The position numbers and the translations under genes were made by a program. Shown here piece after piece: positions 32,606 to 42,857 of a DNA stretch of 64,000 nucleotides. The stretch is taken from the NCBI RefSeq assembly GCF_001424485.1, contig NZ_LMQC01000022.1, positions 124,001 through 188,000 on the forward strand, given 5' to 3'. The number at the start of each line of letters is the position of its first letter. The first letter of the stretch is position 1. Below the pieces are notes generated by a model. The model ran no database searches. It was not told the DNA's origin and was given only the letters and a program-made list of their open reading frames with translations. This DNA comes from Modestobacter sp. Leaf380. GTDB lineage: Bacteria; Actinomycetota; Actinomycetes; Mycobacteriales; Geodermatophilaceae.

Positions 32606-34056
32606 CCGGCACCCCCCGCGACGGCGACGACGCGACCGACCTGGGCCGCGACGCCGTCGTGCCGGACCCCGAGCGCACCCCCGGGTCCGCCACCTCGCCC
32701 CTGGACGACGCCGACGGCGACGGCCGGGACGACGCCACCGAGTCCGCCGAGGAGGTCCGGGCCGACGCGGCCGCGGACGCCGACGACGAGGCGCTCGCCG
32801 AGGCCGGCCTCCCGGCCGAGGGCGACACCCCGGAGGAGGTCGCGGCCGTGCGGGCGGCGCCGAGGAAGGCGTCCCTCACGCACCGGTTGTACAACGGCGA
32901 GGTCGGTCTGGACGTCGTCGGGCGCAGCCGGTTCTGGTACAAGGTCACCGCCGTCGTCGTGCTGGTCTGTGTCGCCTCGATGGTGTTCCGGGGCTTCAAC
33001 TTCGGCATCGACTTCGAGGGCGGCAACAGCTTCCGGGTGCCCGCCTCGACGTCCCAGCTGGCCGAGATCCGGGAGGCCGCCGAGGAGGCAGGCGCCGACG
33101 TCTCGACCGCGCAGGTGGTCGGTGGCAACACGGTGCTGCTGCGCACCGGGGCCCTGGACAACGCCGCCGAGGCCACCGTCGTGACGGCGATCGCCGACGC
33201 CGCCGGGGTCAGCGACTCCCAGGTGAGCCCGGAGTCGGTCAGCGCCGACTGGGGTCGGGACATCACCGACCAGGCGTTGATCGCGCTGCTGGTCTTCCTG
33301 GCCGCCGTCGTGCTCTTCCTGGCGATCCGGTTCCAGCCGAAGATGGCGGTCGGTGCGATGGCCGCCCTCGCCCACGACATCGTGCTCACCGCCGGCGTCT
33401 ACTCCCTGGTCGGCTTCGAGGTCACCCCCTCCACCGTCATCGGGTTCCTCACCATCCTCGGGTTCAGCCTGTACGACACCGTCGTCGTCTTCGACAAGGT
33501 CGACGAGAACGTCAAGGACCTGGAGAAGGGCGCCCGGATGACCTGGGGCGAGGCGGCCAACCTCGCGGTCAACCAGACCCTCATGCGCTCGATCAACACC
33601 TCGGTCATCGCACTGCTGCCGGTGCTGGGCCTGCTGGTCGTCGGCGTCGGTCTGCTCGGCGTCGGCACGCTGCAGGACCTCGCGCTGGTGCTCACCGTCG
33701 GCCTGGCCGCCGGCACCTACAGCTCGATCTTCCTGGCCACGCCGGTGCTCGCCGACCTCAAGGAGCGCGAGCCCGGCGTCCAGGCCCTGCGCAAGCGGGT
33801 CCTGGCCCGGCGGGCCTCCGACGCCCGGCAGGCCGCCCAGGCCGGAGGCGCACCCGTCACCGCCGGGCCGGTCGCCAGTGCCCGCCGGTCCCGGCCGGCT
33901 GCCACCGGGGTCGCGGTGGCCGACCGTGAGGAGCTCCCGGCCCGGCCCGAGGCCGTCGAGCAGGTCGAGTCGCCGTCCTCGGTGACCCGCACCGTCGCCG
34001 CCCCCCACCCGGGGGCCCGACCGGCCACCCGGCCGCAGGGCAAGAAGCGCCGGTGA
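32602..34056 (+). CDS. secF: protein translocase subunit SecF
   Basis: 484 residues, much longer than the usual ~300-320. A ~90-residue acidic leader (rich in Asp/Glu/Ala) precedes the SecF core, which begins RFWYKVTAVVVLVCVASMVF, then GFNFGIDFEGGNSFRV, then ALAHDIVLTAGVYSLVGFEV and GFSLYDTVVVFDKVDEN. A ~110-residue basic, Ala/Pro-rich tail ends in KKR. Mycobacterial SecF has similar extensions. ATGA overlap with secD. Confidence 0.95.
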   Translation: MTGTPRDGDDATDLGRDAVVPDPERTPGSATSPLDDADGDGRDDATESAEEVRADAAADADDEALAEAGLPAEGDTPEEVAAVRAAPRKASLTHRLYNGEVGLDVVGRSRFWYKVTAVVVLVCVASMVFRGFNFGIDFEGGNSFRVPASTSQLAEIREAAEEAGADVSTAQVVGGNTVLLRTGALDNAAEATVVTAIADAAGVSDSQVSPESVSADWGRDITDQALIALLVFLAAVVLFLAIRFQPKMAVGAMAALAHDIVLTAGVYSLVGFEVTPSTVIGFLTILGFSLYDTVVVFDKVDENVKDLEKGARMTWGEAANLAVNQTLMRSINTSVIALLPVLGLLVVGVGLLGVGTLQDLALVLTVGLAAGTYSSIFLATPVLADLKEREPGVQALRKRVLARRASDARQAAQAGGAPVTAGPVASARRSRPAATGVAVADREELPARPEAVEQVESPSSVTRTVAAPHPGARPATRPQGKKRR

Positions 34057-34646
34057 CCTCCCTGGACACCGCCGGTGAGCTGCCGCTCGACGAGCTCATC
34101 GCCTCCATCGCCGTCGACGTCCCGGACTTCCCCGAGCCCGGTGTCGTCTTCCGTGACCTGACCCCGGTCTTCGCCGACCCGCGGGCCTTCCGCCGGGTCG
34201 TCGACGCCCTGGCGCAGACCCCGGTCCAGGAGGACCCCCGCGCGGCCGCACTGGCCGAGGGTGCCGGGGACGTCGGGTTCGACGTCGTCGTCGGGGTGGA
34301 GGCGCGCGGGTTCCTGCTGGCCGCCGCCGTCGCCCTGGACGCCGGCACCGGGGTGGTGCCCGTCCGCAAGGCGGGCAAGCTGCCGCGTCAGCGGGTGTCG
34401 GCCGACTACGTGCTGGAGTACGGCACGGCCACCCTGGAGCTGCACACCGACTCCATCCGGCCCGGCCAGCGGGTGCTGGTCGCGGACGACGTGCTGGCCA
34501 CCGGCGGCACCCTGGAGGCGGCCATCTCCCTGGTCGAGCAGCTCGGTGGGGTGGTGACGGCGGTCAGCGTCGTCGTCGAGCTGCCGGTCCTCGGTGGCCG
34601 GGAGCGACTGCGCCCGCACACCGTGCACGCACTCTGGACCACCTGA
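34053..34646 (+). CDS. apt: adenine phosphoribosyltransferase
   Basis: 197 residues. It salvages adenine to AMP using PRPP. Type I PRTase signature VLVADDVLATGGTLEAA is intact, with PDFPEPGVVFRDLTP at the N-terminus, DVVVGVEARGFLLAAA and VRKAGKLPRQ, as in other Apt enzymes. GTGA overlap with secF. It stands between the Sec genes and rel as in Mycobacterium. Confidence 0.95.
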   Translation: MTSLDTAGELPLDELIASIAVDVPDFPEPGVVFRDLTPVFADPRAFRRVVDALAQTPVQEDPRAAALAEGAGDVGFDVVVGVEARGFLLAAAVALDAGTGVVPVRKAGKLPRQRVSADYVLEYGTATLELHTDSIRPGQRVLVADDVLATGGTLEAAISLVEQLGGVVTAVSVVVELPVLGGRERLRPHTVHALWTT

Positions 34647-34692
34647 CGCCCAGCTCACCCTCCCGAGCGGGGCCGGCGTCCTGCTGCCTGGC

Positions 34693-34698
34693 TAGCAT
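34693..34698 (+). promoter_or_regulatory. candidate -10 box of rel
   Basis: TAGCAT, 38 nt before the GTG of rel; no clear -35. Confidence 0.4.
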
Positions 34699-34736
34699 GG
34701 TGAGGGTCCCGTCCCGCCGGACCCGAGGAGTGACCC

Positions 34737-37175
34737 GTGGCCTCTGACGTCGTCGCCCCCAGCACCGGCACGGCCCCCGCGGGAGCCCCGGCCGTCGAGC
34801 CCACCGTGGCCGAGAAGGCCGAGCGGGCCGCCCTGCCCGAGCGGCCCGCCGTCCAGCGCCCGGACGACACCCGGCCCGTCGAGGTGCCGGACGAGCCGCG
34901 GGGCACGCTGCTGGACACGGTGCCCCGTCGCCGGGTCCGGGACCGGTTGGCCCGCCGCATCGTCGCCGGCCAGCGCTCGACCGTGGTGCGCCCGGTCCTG
35001 GAGCCGCTGGCCTCGCTGCACCGGACCAGCCACCCCAAGGCCGACCTGGCCCTGCTGCAGCGCGCCTACGACGTGGCCGAGGAGGCCCACTCCAGCCAGA
35101 AGCGCAAGTCCGGGGACCCCTACATCACCCACCCGCTCGCCGTCGCCACCGTGCTGGCCGGGCTGGGGATGGACACCACCACGCTGGTCGCCGCGCTGCT
35201 GCACGACACCGTCGAGGACACCGGCGTCGGGCTGGACACCATCACCGCCGACTTCGGTCCCGAGGTCGCGCACCTCGTCGACGGCGTCACCAAGATCGAC
35301 AAGGTCAGCTTCGGGGACGGCGCCCAGGCCGAGACGATCCGCAAGATGATCGTGGCGATGGCCCGCGACCCGCGGGTGCTGGTCATCAAGCTGGCCGACC
35401 GGCTGCACAACATGCGCACGCTGCGCTTCCTCCCGCCGGAGAAGCAGGAGAAGAAGGCGCGCGAGACGCTGGAGATCCTCGCCCCGCTGGCCCACCGGCT
35501 GGGCATGAACACCATCAAGTGGGAGCTCGAGGACCTCGCGTTCGCGACGCTCTACCCCAAGCGCTACGACGAGATCGTCCGGCTGGTCGCCGAGCGGGCG
35601 CCGTCCCGGGACACCTACCTGTCCGAGGTGACCTCGGCGGTCACCGAGCAGCTCAAGGGCGCCAAGGTCGAGGCCACCGTCACCGGCCGGCCCAAGCACT
35701 ACTACTCGATCTACCAGAAGATGATCGTCCGCGGCCGGGACTTCACCGACATCTGGGACCTGGTCGGCATCCGCATCCTGGTCGACTCGGTGCGCGACGT
35801 GTACGCGGCGCTGGGCATCATGCACGCGCACTGGCAGCCGGTGCCCGGCCGCTTCAAGGACTTCGTGGCGATGCCGAAGTTCAACATGTACCAGTCGCTG
35901 CACACCACGGTGATCGGCCCGCAGGGCAAGCCCGTCGAGCTGCAGATCCGTACGCACGACATGCACCGCACCGCCGAGTACGGCATCGCGGCGCACTGGA
36001 AGTACAAGGAGAAGGCCAAGGGCGGCGCGGTCGCCCCGCCCAAGCCCGGGTCCTCCGGTGACGACATGCTGTGGCTGCGCCAGCTGCTGGACTGGCAGCG
36101 CGAGGCCCAGGAGCCCGGGGAGTTCCTGGAGACCCTGCGCTACGACCTGGGCCCGCAGGAGGTCTTCGTCTTCACGCCCAAGGGCGACGTCATCAGCCTG
36201 CCGGGCGAGGCCACCCCCGTCGACTTCGCCTTCGCCGTGCACACCGAGGTCGGCTACCGCTGCATCGGGGCCCGGGTGAACGGCTCGCTGGTCTCCCTGG
36301 ACAGCAAGCTCGCCAACGGCGACGTCGTGGAGGTCTTCACCTCCCGCTCGCCCACGGCGGGCCCCAGCCGGGACTGGCTGGAGTTCGTCGGCTCCTCCCG
36401 CGCACGGACCAAGATCCGCCAGTGGTTCACCAAGGAGCGCCGCGAGGACGCCATCGAGGCGGGCAAGGACGCGCTCACCAAGGCGATGCGCAAGGCCGGG
36501 CTCCCGCTGCAGCGGCTGATGGGCGGGGAGGCGCTGGCCACCCTGGCCGCCGACCTGCACCACGCCGACGTCAGCGCGCTCTACGCCGCGGTGGGGGAGA
36601 ACCAGGTCTCGGCCTCCTCGGTCGTGGAGAAGCTGCTGGTCGCCCTGGGCGGCTCGGAGGGTGCCACCGAGGACATCGCCGAGACCGCGATCCCGACCAA
36701 GCGCACCGTCGCCCGCACCGCCGGCGGCGACCCGGGTGTGCTCGTCGTCGGGATGACCGACGTGTGGGCCAAGCTCGCCAAGTGCTGCACCCCGGTCCCC
36801 GGGGACGACATCCTCGGGTTCGTCACCCGCGGGGGCGGCGTCAGCGTGCACCGCACCGACTGCACCAACGCCGAGGACCTCGAGCGCAAGCCCGAGCGCC
36901 TGGTCGAGGTCGAGTGGGCCTCGGCTCCGGGGTCGGTGTTCCTGGTCGCCATCCAGGTCGAGGCGCTGGACCGGCACCGGCTGCTGTCCGACGTCACCAA
37001 GGCCCTCGCCGACGAGCGGGTCAACATCCTGTCCGCCTCGGTGCAGACCAGCCGGGACCGGGTGGCGATCAGCCGGTTCACCTTCGAGCTGGCCGACCCG
37101 GCGCACCTGGGCGCGGTGCTGCAGACCGTGCGCAACGTGGACGGGGTCTTCGACGTCGAGCGCGTCACCGCCTAG
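34737..37175 (+). CDS. rel: bifunctional (p)ppGpp synthetase/hydrolase Rel
   Basis: An 812-residue stringent-response enzyme. The hydrolase HD domain has [20 protein letters not shown] then LLHDTVEDT and [11 protein letters not shown]. The synthetase has [38 protein letters not shown] and [17 protein letters not shown] domain ([19 protein letters not shown]), a zinc-finger-like CC region ([14 protein letters not shown]) and a C-terminal ACT domain complete it. Both active sites look intact. The N-terminal ~75 residues are an Ala/Pro leader. GGAG precedes the GTG. Confidence 0.96.
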   Translation: MASDVVAPSTGTAPAGAPAVEPTVAEKAERAALPERPAVQRPDDTRPVEVPDEPRGTLLDTVPRRRVRDRLARRIVAGQRSTVVRPVLEPLASLHRTSHPKADLALLQRAYDVAEEAHSSQKRKSGDPYITHPLAVATVLAGLGMDTTTLVAALLHDTVEDTGVGLDTITADFGPEVAHLVDGVTKIDKVSFGDGAQAETIRKMIVAMARDPRVLVIKLADRLHNMRTLRFLPPEKQEKKARETLEILAPLAHRLGMNTIKWELEDLAFATLYPKRYDEIVRLVAERAPSRDTYLSEVTSAVTEQLKGAKVEATVTGRPKHYYSIYQKMIVRGRDFTDIWDLVGIRILVDSVRDVYAALGIMHAHWQPVPGRFKDFVAMPKFNMYQSLHTTVIGPQGKPVELQIRTHDMHRTAEYGIAAHWKYKEKAKGGAVAPPKPGSSGDDMLWLRQLLDWQREAQEPGEFLETLRYDLGPQEVFVFTPKGDVISLPGEATPVDFAFAVHTEVGYRCIGARVNGSLVSLDSKLANGDVVEVFTSRSPTAGPSRDWLEFVGSSRARTKIRQWFTKERREDAIEAGKDALTKAMRKAGLPLQRLMGGEALATLAADLHHADVSALYAAVGENQVSASSVVEKLLVALGGSEGATEDIAETAIPTKRTVARTAGGDPGVLVVGMTDVWAKLAKCCTPVPGDDILGFVTRGGGVSVHRTDCTNAEDLERKPERLVEVEWASAPGSVFLVAIQVEALDRHRLLSDVTKALADERVNILSASVQTSRDRVAISRFTFELADPAHLGAVLQTVRNVDGVFDVERVTA

Positions 37176-37185
37176 CCGTACACCC

Positions 37186-37202
37186 AGCCCGCACAGCGGG
37201 CT
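37186..37202 (+). terminator. short hairpin after rel
   Basis: A 7-bp stem, AGCCCGC with GCGGGCT, around ACA. It lies just after the stop and before the -10 box of the next gene. Confidence 0.45.
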
Positions 37203-37206
37203 GACC

Positions 37207-37212
37207 TAACCT
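37207..37212 (+). promoter_or_regulatory. -10 box of the DUF418-like gene, leaderless type
   Basis: TAACCT lies 6 nt before the GTG at 37219. Confidence 0.45.
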
Positions 37213-37218
37213 GCCCCG

Positions 37219-38367
37219 GTGACCGCCACCGTCGACCGCGCCGACGCACCACCGGCCCCACGGCGGTTCCGGCCGGCCTGGCGCACGCCCGACCCGCGTC
37301 GCCTGCGCGGCGTCGACGTGGCGCGGGGACTGGCCGTGCTGGGCATGTTCGGGGCACACCTGCTGACCACCGACGAGCTGGTGTGGACCGACCCCTCGAC
37401 CTGGTCCGGGCTCGTGGACGGCCGCTCCTCGATCCTGTTCGCCACCCTGGCCGGGGTGTCGGTGGGGCTGCTCACCGGCCGGACCACACCGCCCGAGGGC
37501 GAGGCGCTGGTCCGCGCCCGGCTGGTGCTGCTCACCCGGGCGGCGCTGCTGCTGGCCCTGGGCGGGCTGGTGCAGCTGCTGGTCGTGCCGGTGGCGGTGA
37601 TCCTGGAGTTCTACGCGGTCCTGGTCGTGCTGTGCATCCCGCTGCTGCGCTGGCGCGTGCGTTCCCTGCTGGCACTGGCGGCCGGCCTCGTGCTGGTGGT
37701 CAACCCGCTGTACCACCAGGTGCTGCTGCCCTGGGTGTACGCCGACACCGGCGGCGGGGGAGTGCTCGGTCAGCTGGGGTTCACCGGGGTCTACCCCGTC
37801 GCCACCTGGGCGGCGTTCGTGGTGACCGGCCTGGCCGTCGGCCGCAGCGACCTGACCGCCGTCCGGGTCCGGGCCACGCTGGTCCTGGTGGGCTCGGCGC
37901 TGGCCGTCCTCGGGTACGGCGCAGCCGGCGTCGCGCAGGTGACCCCGGGCGACGCCGACGAGCAGGCCGCGTTCGCCGAGGACCCCTCCTGGCGGGACCT
38001 GGTGCCCCCGGCCGACCAGCTGCTGCTCGCCCTGCCGCACAGCAACACCCCGGCCGAGACGATCGGCTCCGGTGGGTTCGCGCTGCTGGTCCTGGGGGTG
38101 TGCCTGCTGGTCGCCGACCGGCTGCGCTGGGTGCTGCTGCCGCTGGCCTGCGTCGGGTCCATGCCGCTGTCGGCCTACTGCGCGCACCTGGTCGGCATCG
38201 CCTGGCTCGGCGAGACGCTCTTCGACTCCACCGACGACGGCGTGGGGCTGTGGCTGCGCTTCGTCGTCACCACACTGGTGGTGTGCACCCTGTGGGCCCT
38301 CGTGCTGGGCCGGGGGCCGCTGGAACGGCTGGTCGCCGCGGTCACCCGGCGCGCCGTCAGGGCGTGA
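37219..38367 (+). CDS. DUF418/DUF1624-type multi-pass membrane protein
   Basis: A 382-residue protein with about ten hydrophobic helices. The N-terminus RRLRGVDVARGLAVLGMFGAHLL matches the start of heparan-glucosaminide acyltransferase-like (DUF1624) and DUF418 proteins, as do the C-terminal MPLSAYCAHLVGIAW and WLRFVVTTLVVCTLWALVLG. These families are thought to move acyl groups across the membrane, but no substrate is known. The last 11 bases overlap the 3' end of the convergent lipoprotein gene. Confidence 0.75.
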   Translation: MTATVDRADAPPAPRRFRPAWRTPDPRRLRGVDVARGLAVLGMFGAHLLTTDELVWTDPSTWSGLVDGRSSILFATLAGVSVGLLTGRTTPPEGEALVRARLVLLTRAALLLALGGLVQLLVVPVAVILEFYAVLVVLCIPLLRWRVRSLLALAAGLVLVVNPLYHQVLLPWVYADTGGGGVLGQLGFTGVYPVATWAAFVVTGLAVGRSDLTAVRVRATLVLVGSALAVLGYGAAGVAQVTPGDADEQAAFAEDPSWRDLVPPADQLLLALPHSNTPAETIGSGGFALLVLGVCLLVADRLRWVLLPLACVGSMPLSAYCAHLVGIAWLGETLFDSTDDGVGLWLRFVVTTLVVCTLWALVLGRGPLERLVAAVTRRAVRA

Positions 38368-38905
38368 AGGCCGGGTTCTCGCAGGTCGCGCCGAGCTCGG
38401 GCGTCGTGTCCGGGTTGAACGTGAGCAGCGTGGTGAACGCCTCGACCGCCGGGTCCGTGCCCGAACCCGCCTGCAGCTGGTGGTTCCAGGCCTGCAGCGA
38501 GACCGGCACGCCCAGGTCCGGGTACGGCGACAGCATCGTCCCGGGACGGCCCTCGACCAGCGCGGTGAGCGCCTCGACGTCGGCGTCGGTGGCCAGACCC
38601 GGGTCGTAGGCCACCCACACGGCCCCGTGCTCCAGCGAGTGCACGGCGTTCTCCGGCCGCAGCTCGGTGTCGTAGACGGTGCCGGTGCAGTCGGCCCAGC
38701 TGGCGTCGTGCGGACCGCCCACCGGCGGGGTCTCCGCGTAGTCGACGTCGGTGGTGACGTGCTGCTGACCCGGGGCGTAGGAGGCGACCTCGGTGCCGGC
38801 CAGGGTCACCTCGACCCGTGGTGACGCAGTGCCCTGCACCGTCGCCGTGCAGCCGGCGAGGAGCAGGGCCAGACCCGCAGCCCCGCCGGCGCGCGCCGGC
38901 CTCAC
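38357..38905 (-). CDS. DUF3105 lipoprotein
   Basis: 182 residues. The signal peptide ends in a lipobox (LALLLAGC, Cys at residue 19). The DUF3105 core is clear: HVTTDVDYAETPPVGGPHD, a Trp/Cys motif WADCTGTVYDTELRPENAV, and HSLEHGAVWVAYDPGL. The function of the family is unknown; conserved His and Cys suggest metal or thiol chemistry outside the cell. GTG overlaps the stop of the cyclophilin gene (GTGA), so the two exported proteins are co-translated. Confidence 0.88.
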   Translation of the reverse strand: MRPARAGGAAGLALLLAGCTATVQGTASPRVEVTLAGTEVASYAPGQQHVTTDVDYAETPPVGGPHDASWADCTGTVYDTELRPENAVHSLEHGAVWVAYDPGLATDADVEALTALVEGRPGTMLSPYPDLGVPVSLQAWNHQLQAGSGTDPAVEAFTTLLTFNPDTTPELGATCENPAFTP

Positions 38906-39750
38906 GCGGCCGGGGTGACCGAGGTGATCGTCACCGGGGTGGCCGGGGCGCCGTCGTCGCTGCCGTCGGCGGTGCCGGCGGCACCGACCTGGTCCAGCAC
39001 GGCCAGCCCGGCCTCGTCGATGGTCCCGAAGACCGTGTAGTCCGGGGTCAGCTGGCTGTCGCCGTAGACCAGGAAGAACTGGCTGCCGTCGGTGCCCTGA
39101 CCGCTGTTGGCCATCGCCAGGACGCCGCGGCCGTAGGTCTCGGTGCCGTCGACCGCGGTCGGGAAGGTGTAGCCCGGGCCGCCGGTGCCGGTGCCGCTGG
39201 CGTCACCGCACTGCAGGACCGACAGGCCGGCGCTGGTGGTCAGCCGGTGGCAGGGGGTCTCGTCGAAGTAGCCCTGCGAGGCCAGCGACACGAAGCTGGC
39301 GGTCGCGCAGGTGGCGGTGCCGGACTGGTCCAGGGTCACCGGGATGACACCGGCGCTGGTGGTGATGGTCTCGGAGACCGTGCCCTCGGTGGGGACGTCG
39401 CCGGTCGGGGCGTCGTTGGCGGTGCCCGAGCTGCCCTGCGCGTCGTAGGTGTAGGTGCACGGCCCGGCGGTGGTGGTCTGCCCGGCCCGCTCGGCACCGG
39501 GGCCGGGCGTGGGCAGCGCGGGGTCGCTGGGGGCGGCCGAGGTGCCGGAGCCACCGTCGGCCGTCGCGGTGTCGTCGTCCCCACCCAGGCCGGTGATCAG
39601 CAGCGCGGCCCCGACGACCACGAGCACGGCCAGCGCGGTGATCCCGATCAGCAGGTTGCGGCGGCGCTTCTGGGCCTGCTCGGCCCGTCGTTCCAGCTGA
39701 CGCTGCAGGTGTCGCTGGGCGGCCTGACGGCGCTGCTTGTTGCTGGGCAC
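38902..39750 (-). CDS. membrane-anchored cyclophilin-type peptidyl-prolyl isomerase
   Basis: 282 residues. A basic N-terminus, one transmembrane helix (LLIGITALAVLVVVGAALLI, ~38-57), a Gly/Ser/Thr linker, and a cyclophilin domain with YFDETPCHRLTT, GPGYTFPTA, GRGVLAMANSGQGTDGSQFF and YTVFGTIDEAG. The catalytic Arg is in CHRL. It should act on exported proteins. It occupies the place of mycobacterial ppiB (Rv2582) between rel and the metallo-hydrolase. The GTG at 39748-39750 is chosen with GAGGAG upstream. Confidence 0.9.
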   Translation of the reverse strand: MPSNKQRRQAAQRHLQRQLERRAEQAQKRRRNLLIGITALAVLVVVGAALLITGLGGDDDTATADGGSGTSAAPSDPALPTPGPGAERAGQTTTAGPCTYTYDAQGSSGTANDAPTGDVPTEGTVSETITTSAGVIPVTLDQSGTATCATASFVSLASQGYFDETPCHRLTTSAGLSVLQCGDASGTGTGGPGYTFPTAVDGTETYGRGVLAMANSGQGTDGSQFFLVYGDSQLTPDYTVFGTIDEAGLAVLDQVGAAGTADGSDDGAPATPVTITSVTPAA

Positions 39751-39882
39751 GGGTACGCGGGCTCCTCGGTGCGGCTGCTCGGGGACGCACGTGTGAGCCG
39801 GTCCCCGCTGGTCGAGCGGTGAGTCTAGGTGGCGCACCTGGGGGCTCCCTGCAGGCCGGGCGGGGGAGTGCCGGGCCCCGCG

Positions 39883-39888
39883 TAGCCT
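39883..39888 (+). promoter_or_regulatory. -10 box of the metallo-hydrolase gene, leaderless type
   Basis: TAGCCT lies 6 nt before the GTG at 39895. Confidence 0.45.
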
Positions 39889-39894
39889 GACCCG

Positions 39895-40581
39895 GTGCTC
39901 ATCCGCTCGTTCCCCGCCGGCGCGTTCGGCACCAACTGCTACGCCGTGGCCTCCGGGCCGGGCGCCGAGTGCGTCGTCGTCGACCCCGGGATGGAGGCCG
40001 TCGAGCCGCTGGCCCGGATGCTCGCCGAGGAACGGCTCAAGCCCGTCGCCGTCGTGCTGACCCACGGCCACCTCGACCACACCGCCTCCGTGCTGCCGGT
40101 CTGCGAGGGCTACGACATCCCCGCCTACCTGCACCCCGCCGACTCCGGGATGCTCGCCGACCCGGCCCGCTGGCACGGCCCCGCGCTGGCCCCGCTGATC
40201 ACCGGCGTGCGGCTGCCCGACCCGGCCGACGTGCTGTCCCTCGAGGACGGCGCGGTGCTCTCCCTGGCCGGCGTCGACCTCACCGTCCGGCACGCACCGG
40301 GCCACACCCAGGGCTCGGTCGTCTTCACCCTGGACCTGGACGACAGCCCCGGGCTGCTCGCCGGGGACGTGCTCTTCGCCGGCTCGGTCGGTCGCGTCGA
40401 CCTGCCCGGCGGCTCCTGGGAGTCGATGCTCGGCTCGCTGCGCGACGTCGTCCTGCCCCTGGACGACGCGACCGTGGTGCTCCCCGGGCACGGCGGTGCC
40501 ACGACGATCGGCCGGGAGCGGGCGACCAACCCCTACCTGGCCGAGGCCGCCGCCGCTCCCACGAAGGGCCGCGGGCTGTGA
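39895..40581 (+). CDS. MBL-fold metallo-hydrolase (glyoxalase II-like)
   Basis: 228 residues. The zinc motif is complete: [13 protein letters not shown] (HxHxDH), then the metal His in [12 protein letters not shown], Asp in [14 protein letters not shown], and His in [13 protein letters not shown]. The start [15 protein letters not shown] is typical of the YcbL/glyoxalase II-like group. It is coupled to hisS through a GTGA overlap, as in Mycobacterium (Rv2581c-hisS). The thioester or other substrate is unknown. Confidence 0.93.
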   Translation: MLIRSFPAGAFGTNCYAVASGPGAECVVVDPGMEAVEPLARMLAEERLKPVAVVLTHGHLDHTASVLPVCEGYDIPAYLHPADSGMLADPARWHGPALAPLITGVRLPDPADVLSLEDGAVLSLAGVDLTVRHAPGHTQGSVVFTLDLDDSPGLLAGDVLFAGSVGRVDLPGGSWESMLGSLRDVVLPLDDATVVLPGHGGATTIGRERATNPYLAEAAAAPTKGRGL

Positions 40582-41840
40582 GCGACCTCGTCGCCCCCAA
40601 GGGCACCTTCGACGTCCTGCCCCCGGACTCGGCGCGCTTCCTCGCCGTCCGCGAGACCCTGACCGCGCCGCTGCGCCGGGCAGGCTACGGCTACGTCGAG
40701 ACCCCGGTCTTCGAGGACACCGCCGTGTTCGCCCGCGGGGTCGGGGAGTCCACCGACGTCGTCAGCAAGGAGATGTACTCCTTCACCGACAAGGGCGGCC
40801 GGTCGCTGACCCTGCGCCCCGAGCTCACCGCCGGGCTGATGCGCGCGTTCATCGAGCACCGGCTGTACTCCGGGGCGCTGCCGGTGAAGCTGTGGAGCGT
40901 CGGCTCGGCGTTCCGCTACGAGCGCCCGCAGGCCGGTCGCTACCGGCACTTCACCCAGGTCGACGTCGAGGCCCTGGGCACCGACGACCCGGCCCTGGAC
41001 GCCGAGGTCGTCGCCCTGGCCGACCAGGGCTACCGCGACCTCGGGCTCACCGACTACGAGCTGCAGCTGACCTCGCTGGGCGACGCCACCTGCCGCCCGC
41101 AGTACCGCGAGCTGCTGACCGCCTTCCTGGGCCGGCTGGACCTGGACGAGGACACCCGGCGCCGGGCGGAGATCAACCCGCTGCGCGTGCTGGACGACAA
41201 GCGGCCCGAGGTGCAGGCCCAGCTGGTCGACGCCCCGCTGATGGTCGACCACCTCTCCGACAGCACCCGCGCGCACTACGACGCCGTCCGCGAGCACCTC
41301 ACCGACCTGGGCATCAGCTGGGTCGAGGCGCCCCGGCTGGTCCGCGGGCTGGACTACTACACGAAGACCACCTTCGAGTTCGTGCACGGCGGGCTGGGCT
41401 CGCAGTCGGGCATCGGCGGCGGCGGCCGGTACGACGGGCTGTCCGCGGCCCTCGGCGGCCCCGACGTCTCGGGCATCGGCTACGCCGTCGGCGTGGACCG
41501 CACGATCCTCGCGGTGCAGGCCGAGGGCCTGGACCTCGCGGTCGCCCCCGGGGTGCAGGCCTTCGTCGTGCCGCTGGGCGCGGCCGCGAAGAAGCTGGCC
41601 GTCACCCTGGTCGGGCAGCTGCGCGCCGCGGGCGTCTCCGCCGACACCGTCTACGGCGACCGCGGGCTCAAGGGCGCCATGAAGGCCGCCGACCGGTCCG
41701 GGGCCGCCCAGGTCGTCGTCATCGGCGACCGGGACCTCGCCGAGGGCGTCGGCCAGCTCAAGACCATGGCCACCGGCGAGCAGGTGCCGGTGCCCCTCGC
41801 TGAGCTGGTCGAACGGGTGCGTGCGACGGTGGTGTCATGA
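40578..41840 (+). CDS. hisS: histidine--tRNA ligase
   Basis: A 420-residue class II synthetase. Motif 2 is [20 protein letters not shown], the HisRS-specific signatures [15 protein letters not shown] and [15 protein letters not shown] are intact, and motif 3 is [12 protein letters not shown]. The C-terminal anticodon-binding domain runs from VQAFVVPLG. Start GTG shares GTGA with the hydrolase. The stop shares ATGA with the following reductase gene. Confidence 0.97.
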   Translation: MSDLVAPKGTFDVLPPDSARFLAVRETLTAPLRRAGYGYVETPVFEDTAVFARGVGESTDVVSKEMYSFTDKGGRSLTLRPELTAGLMRAFIEHRLYSGALPVKLWSVGSAFRYERPQAGRYRHFTQVDVEALGTDDPALDAEVVALADQGYRDLGLTDYELQLTSLGDATCRPQYRELLTAFLGRLDLDEDTRRRAEINPLRVLDDKRPEVQAQLVDAPLMVDHLSDSTRAHYDAVREHLTDLGISWVEAPRLVRGLDYYTKTTFEFVHGGLGSQSGIGGGGRYDGLSAALGGPDVSGIGYAVGVDRTILAVQAEGLDLAVAPGVQAFVVPLGAAAKKLAVTLVGQLRAAGVSADTVYGDRGLKGAMKAADRSGAAQVVVIGDRDLAEGVGQLKTMATGEQVPVPLAELVERVRATVVS

Positions 41841-42829
41841 CTGCTCTCGAGACCCGCCCCCTCGGCCGTACCGGCGCCGACGTCTCCGTCGTCGGCCTGG
41901 GCACCTGGCAGCTCGGTGGCGACTGGGGCGACGTCAGCTCCGAGGGCGCCGCCGAGGTGCTCGACGCCGCCCTCGACGCCGGCGTCACCCTGCTGGACAC
42001 CGCCGACGTCTACGGCGACGGCCGCTCCGAGGAGCGCATCCGGCAGGCGCTGGCCGCCCGGTCCGACCGCCCCTTCGTCGCCACCAAGGCCGGCCGCCGC
42101 GCCGACCCCTTCGAGGCCGCGACCTACACCCCCGAGAACCTGCGCGCCTGGGTGGACCGCTCCCGCCGCAATCTGGGCGTGGACACCCTGGACCTGGTCC
42201 AGCTGCACTGCCCGCCGCCGGCCGTCTACTCCGACCAGCGCGTCTACGACACCCTCGACGGGTTCGTCGCCGACGGCTCGATCGCCGCCTACGGCGTCTC
42301 GGTGGAGACCGTCGCCGAGGGCCTCACCGCGCTGCAGCACGAGGGCGTGCAGACCATCCAGGTCATCCTCAACGTCTTCCGGCGCAAGCCGCTGGAGGAG
42401 CTGCTGCCCGCCGCCCGCGCCGCGCAGGTCGGCATCCTGGCCCGGGTGCCGCTGGCCTCGGGCCTGCTGACCGGCAAGTACGACGAGTCGACGACGTTCG
42501 CCGCCGACGACCACCGCAACTTCAACCGCAACGGCGAGGCCTTCGACGTCGGCGAGACCTTCTCCGGCGTGCCCTACGACGTCGGCCTGGCCGCCGCCCG
42601 CGAGGTCGCCGCGATCGCCCCCGAGGGCACCACCACCGCGGCCTTCGCGCTGCGCTGGGTCATCGACCAGCCCGGCGTCACCGCGGTCATCCCCGGCGCC
42701 CGCAACGTCGAGCAGGTCCTCGGCAACGTCGCCGCCGCCTCGCTCGCCCCGCTGACCGAGGGCCAGCTCGCCGACCTCGAGCGGGTGTACGACGAGCGCG
42801 TCCGCGCCCACGTGCACGCCCGCTGGTAA
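41837..42829 (+). CDS. aldo/keto reductase
   Basis: A 330-residue NADPH-dependent (beta/alpha)8 reductase. The tetrad is visible: Asp and Tyr in [17 protein letters not shown], Lys in FVATKAGRR, His in LVQLHCPPP. The C-terminal cofactor loop [13 protein letters not shown] is canonical. The substrate cannot be predicted. It is inserted between hisS and aspS and coupled to hisS (ATGA). Confidence 0.92.
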   Translation: MTALETRPLGRTGADVSVVGLGTWQLGGDWGDVSSEGAAEVLDAALDAGVTLLDTADVYGDGRSEERIRQALAARSDRPFVATKAGRRADPFEAATYTPENLRAWVDRSRRNLGVDTLDLVQLHCPPPAVYSDQRVYDTLDGFVADGSIAAYGVSVETVAEGLTALQHEGVQTIQVILNVFRRKPLEELLPAARAAQVGILARVPLASGLLTGKYDESTTFAADDHRNFNRNGEAFDVGETFSGVPYDVGLAAAREVAAIAPEGTTTAAFALRWVIDQPGVTAVIPGARNVEQVLGNVAAASLAPLTEGQLADLERVYDERVRAHVHARW

Positions 42830-42857
42830 GCCCCACCTCCTCTCGAAAGGCACTCCC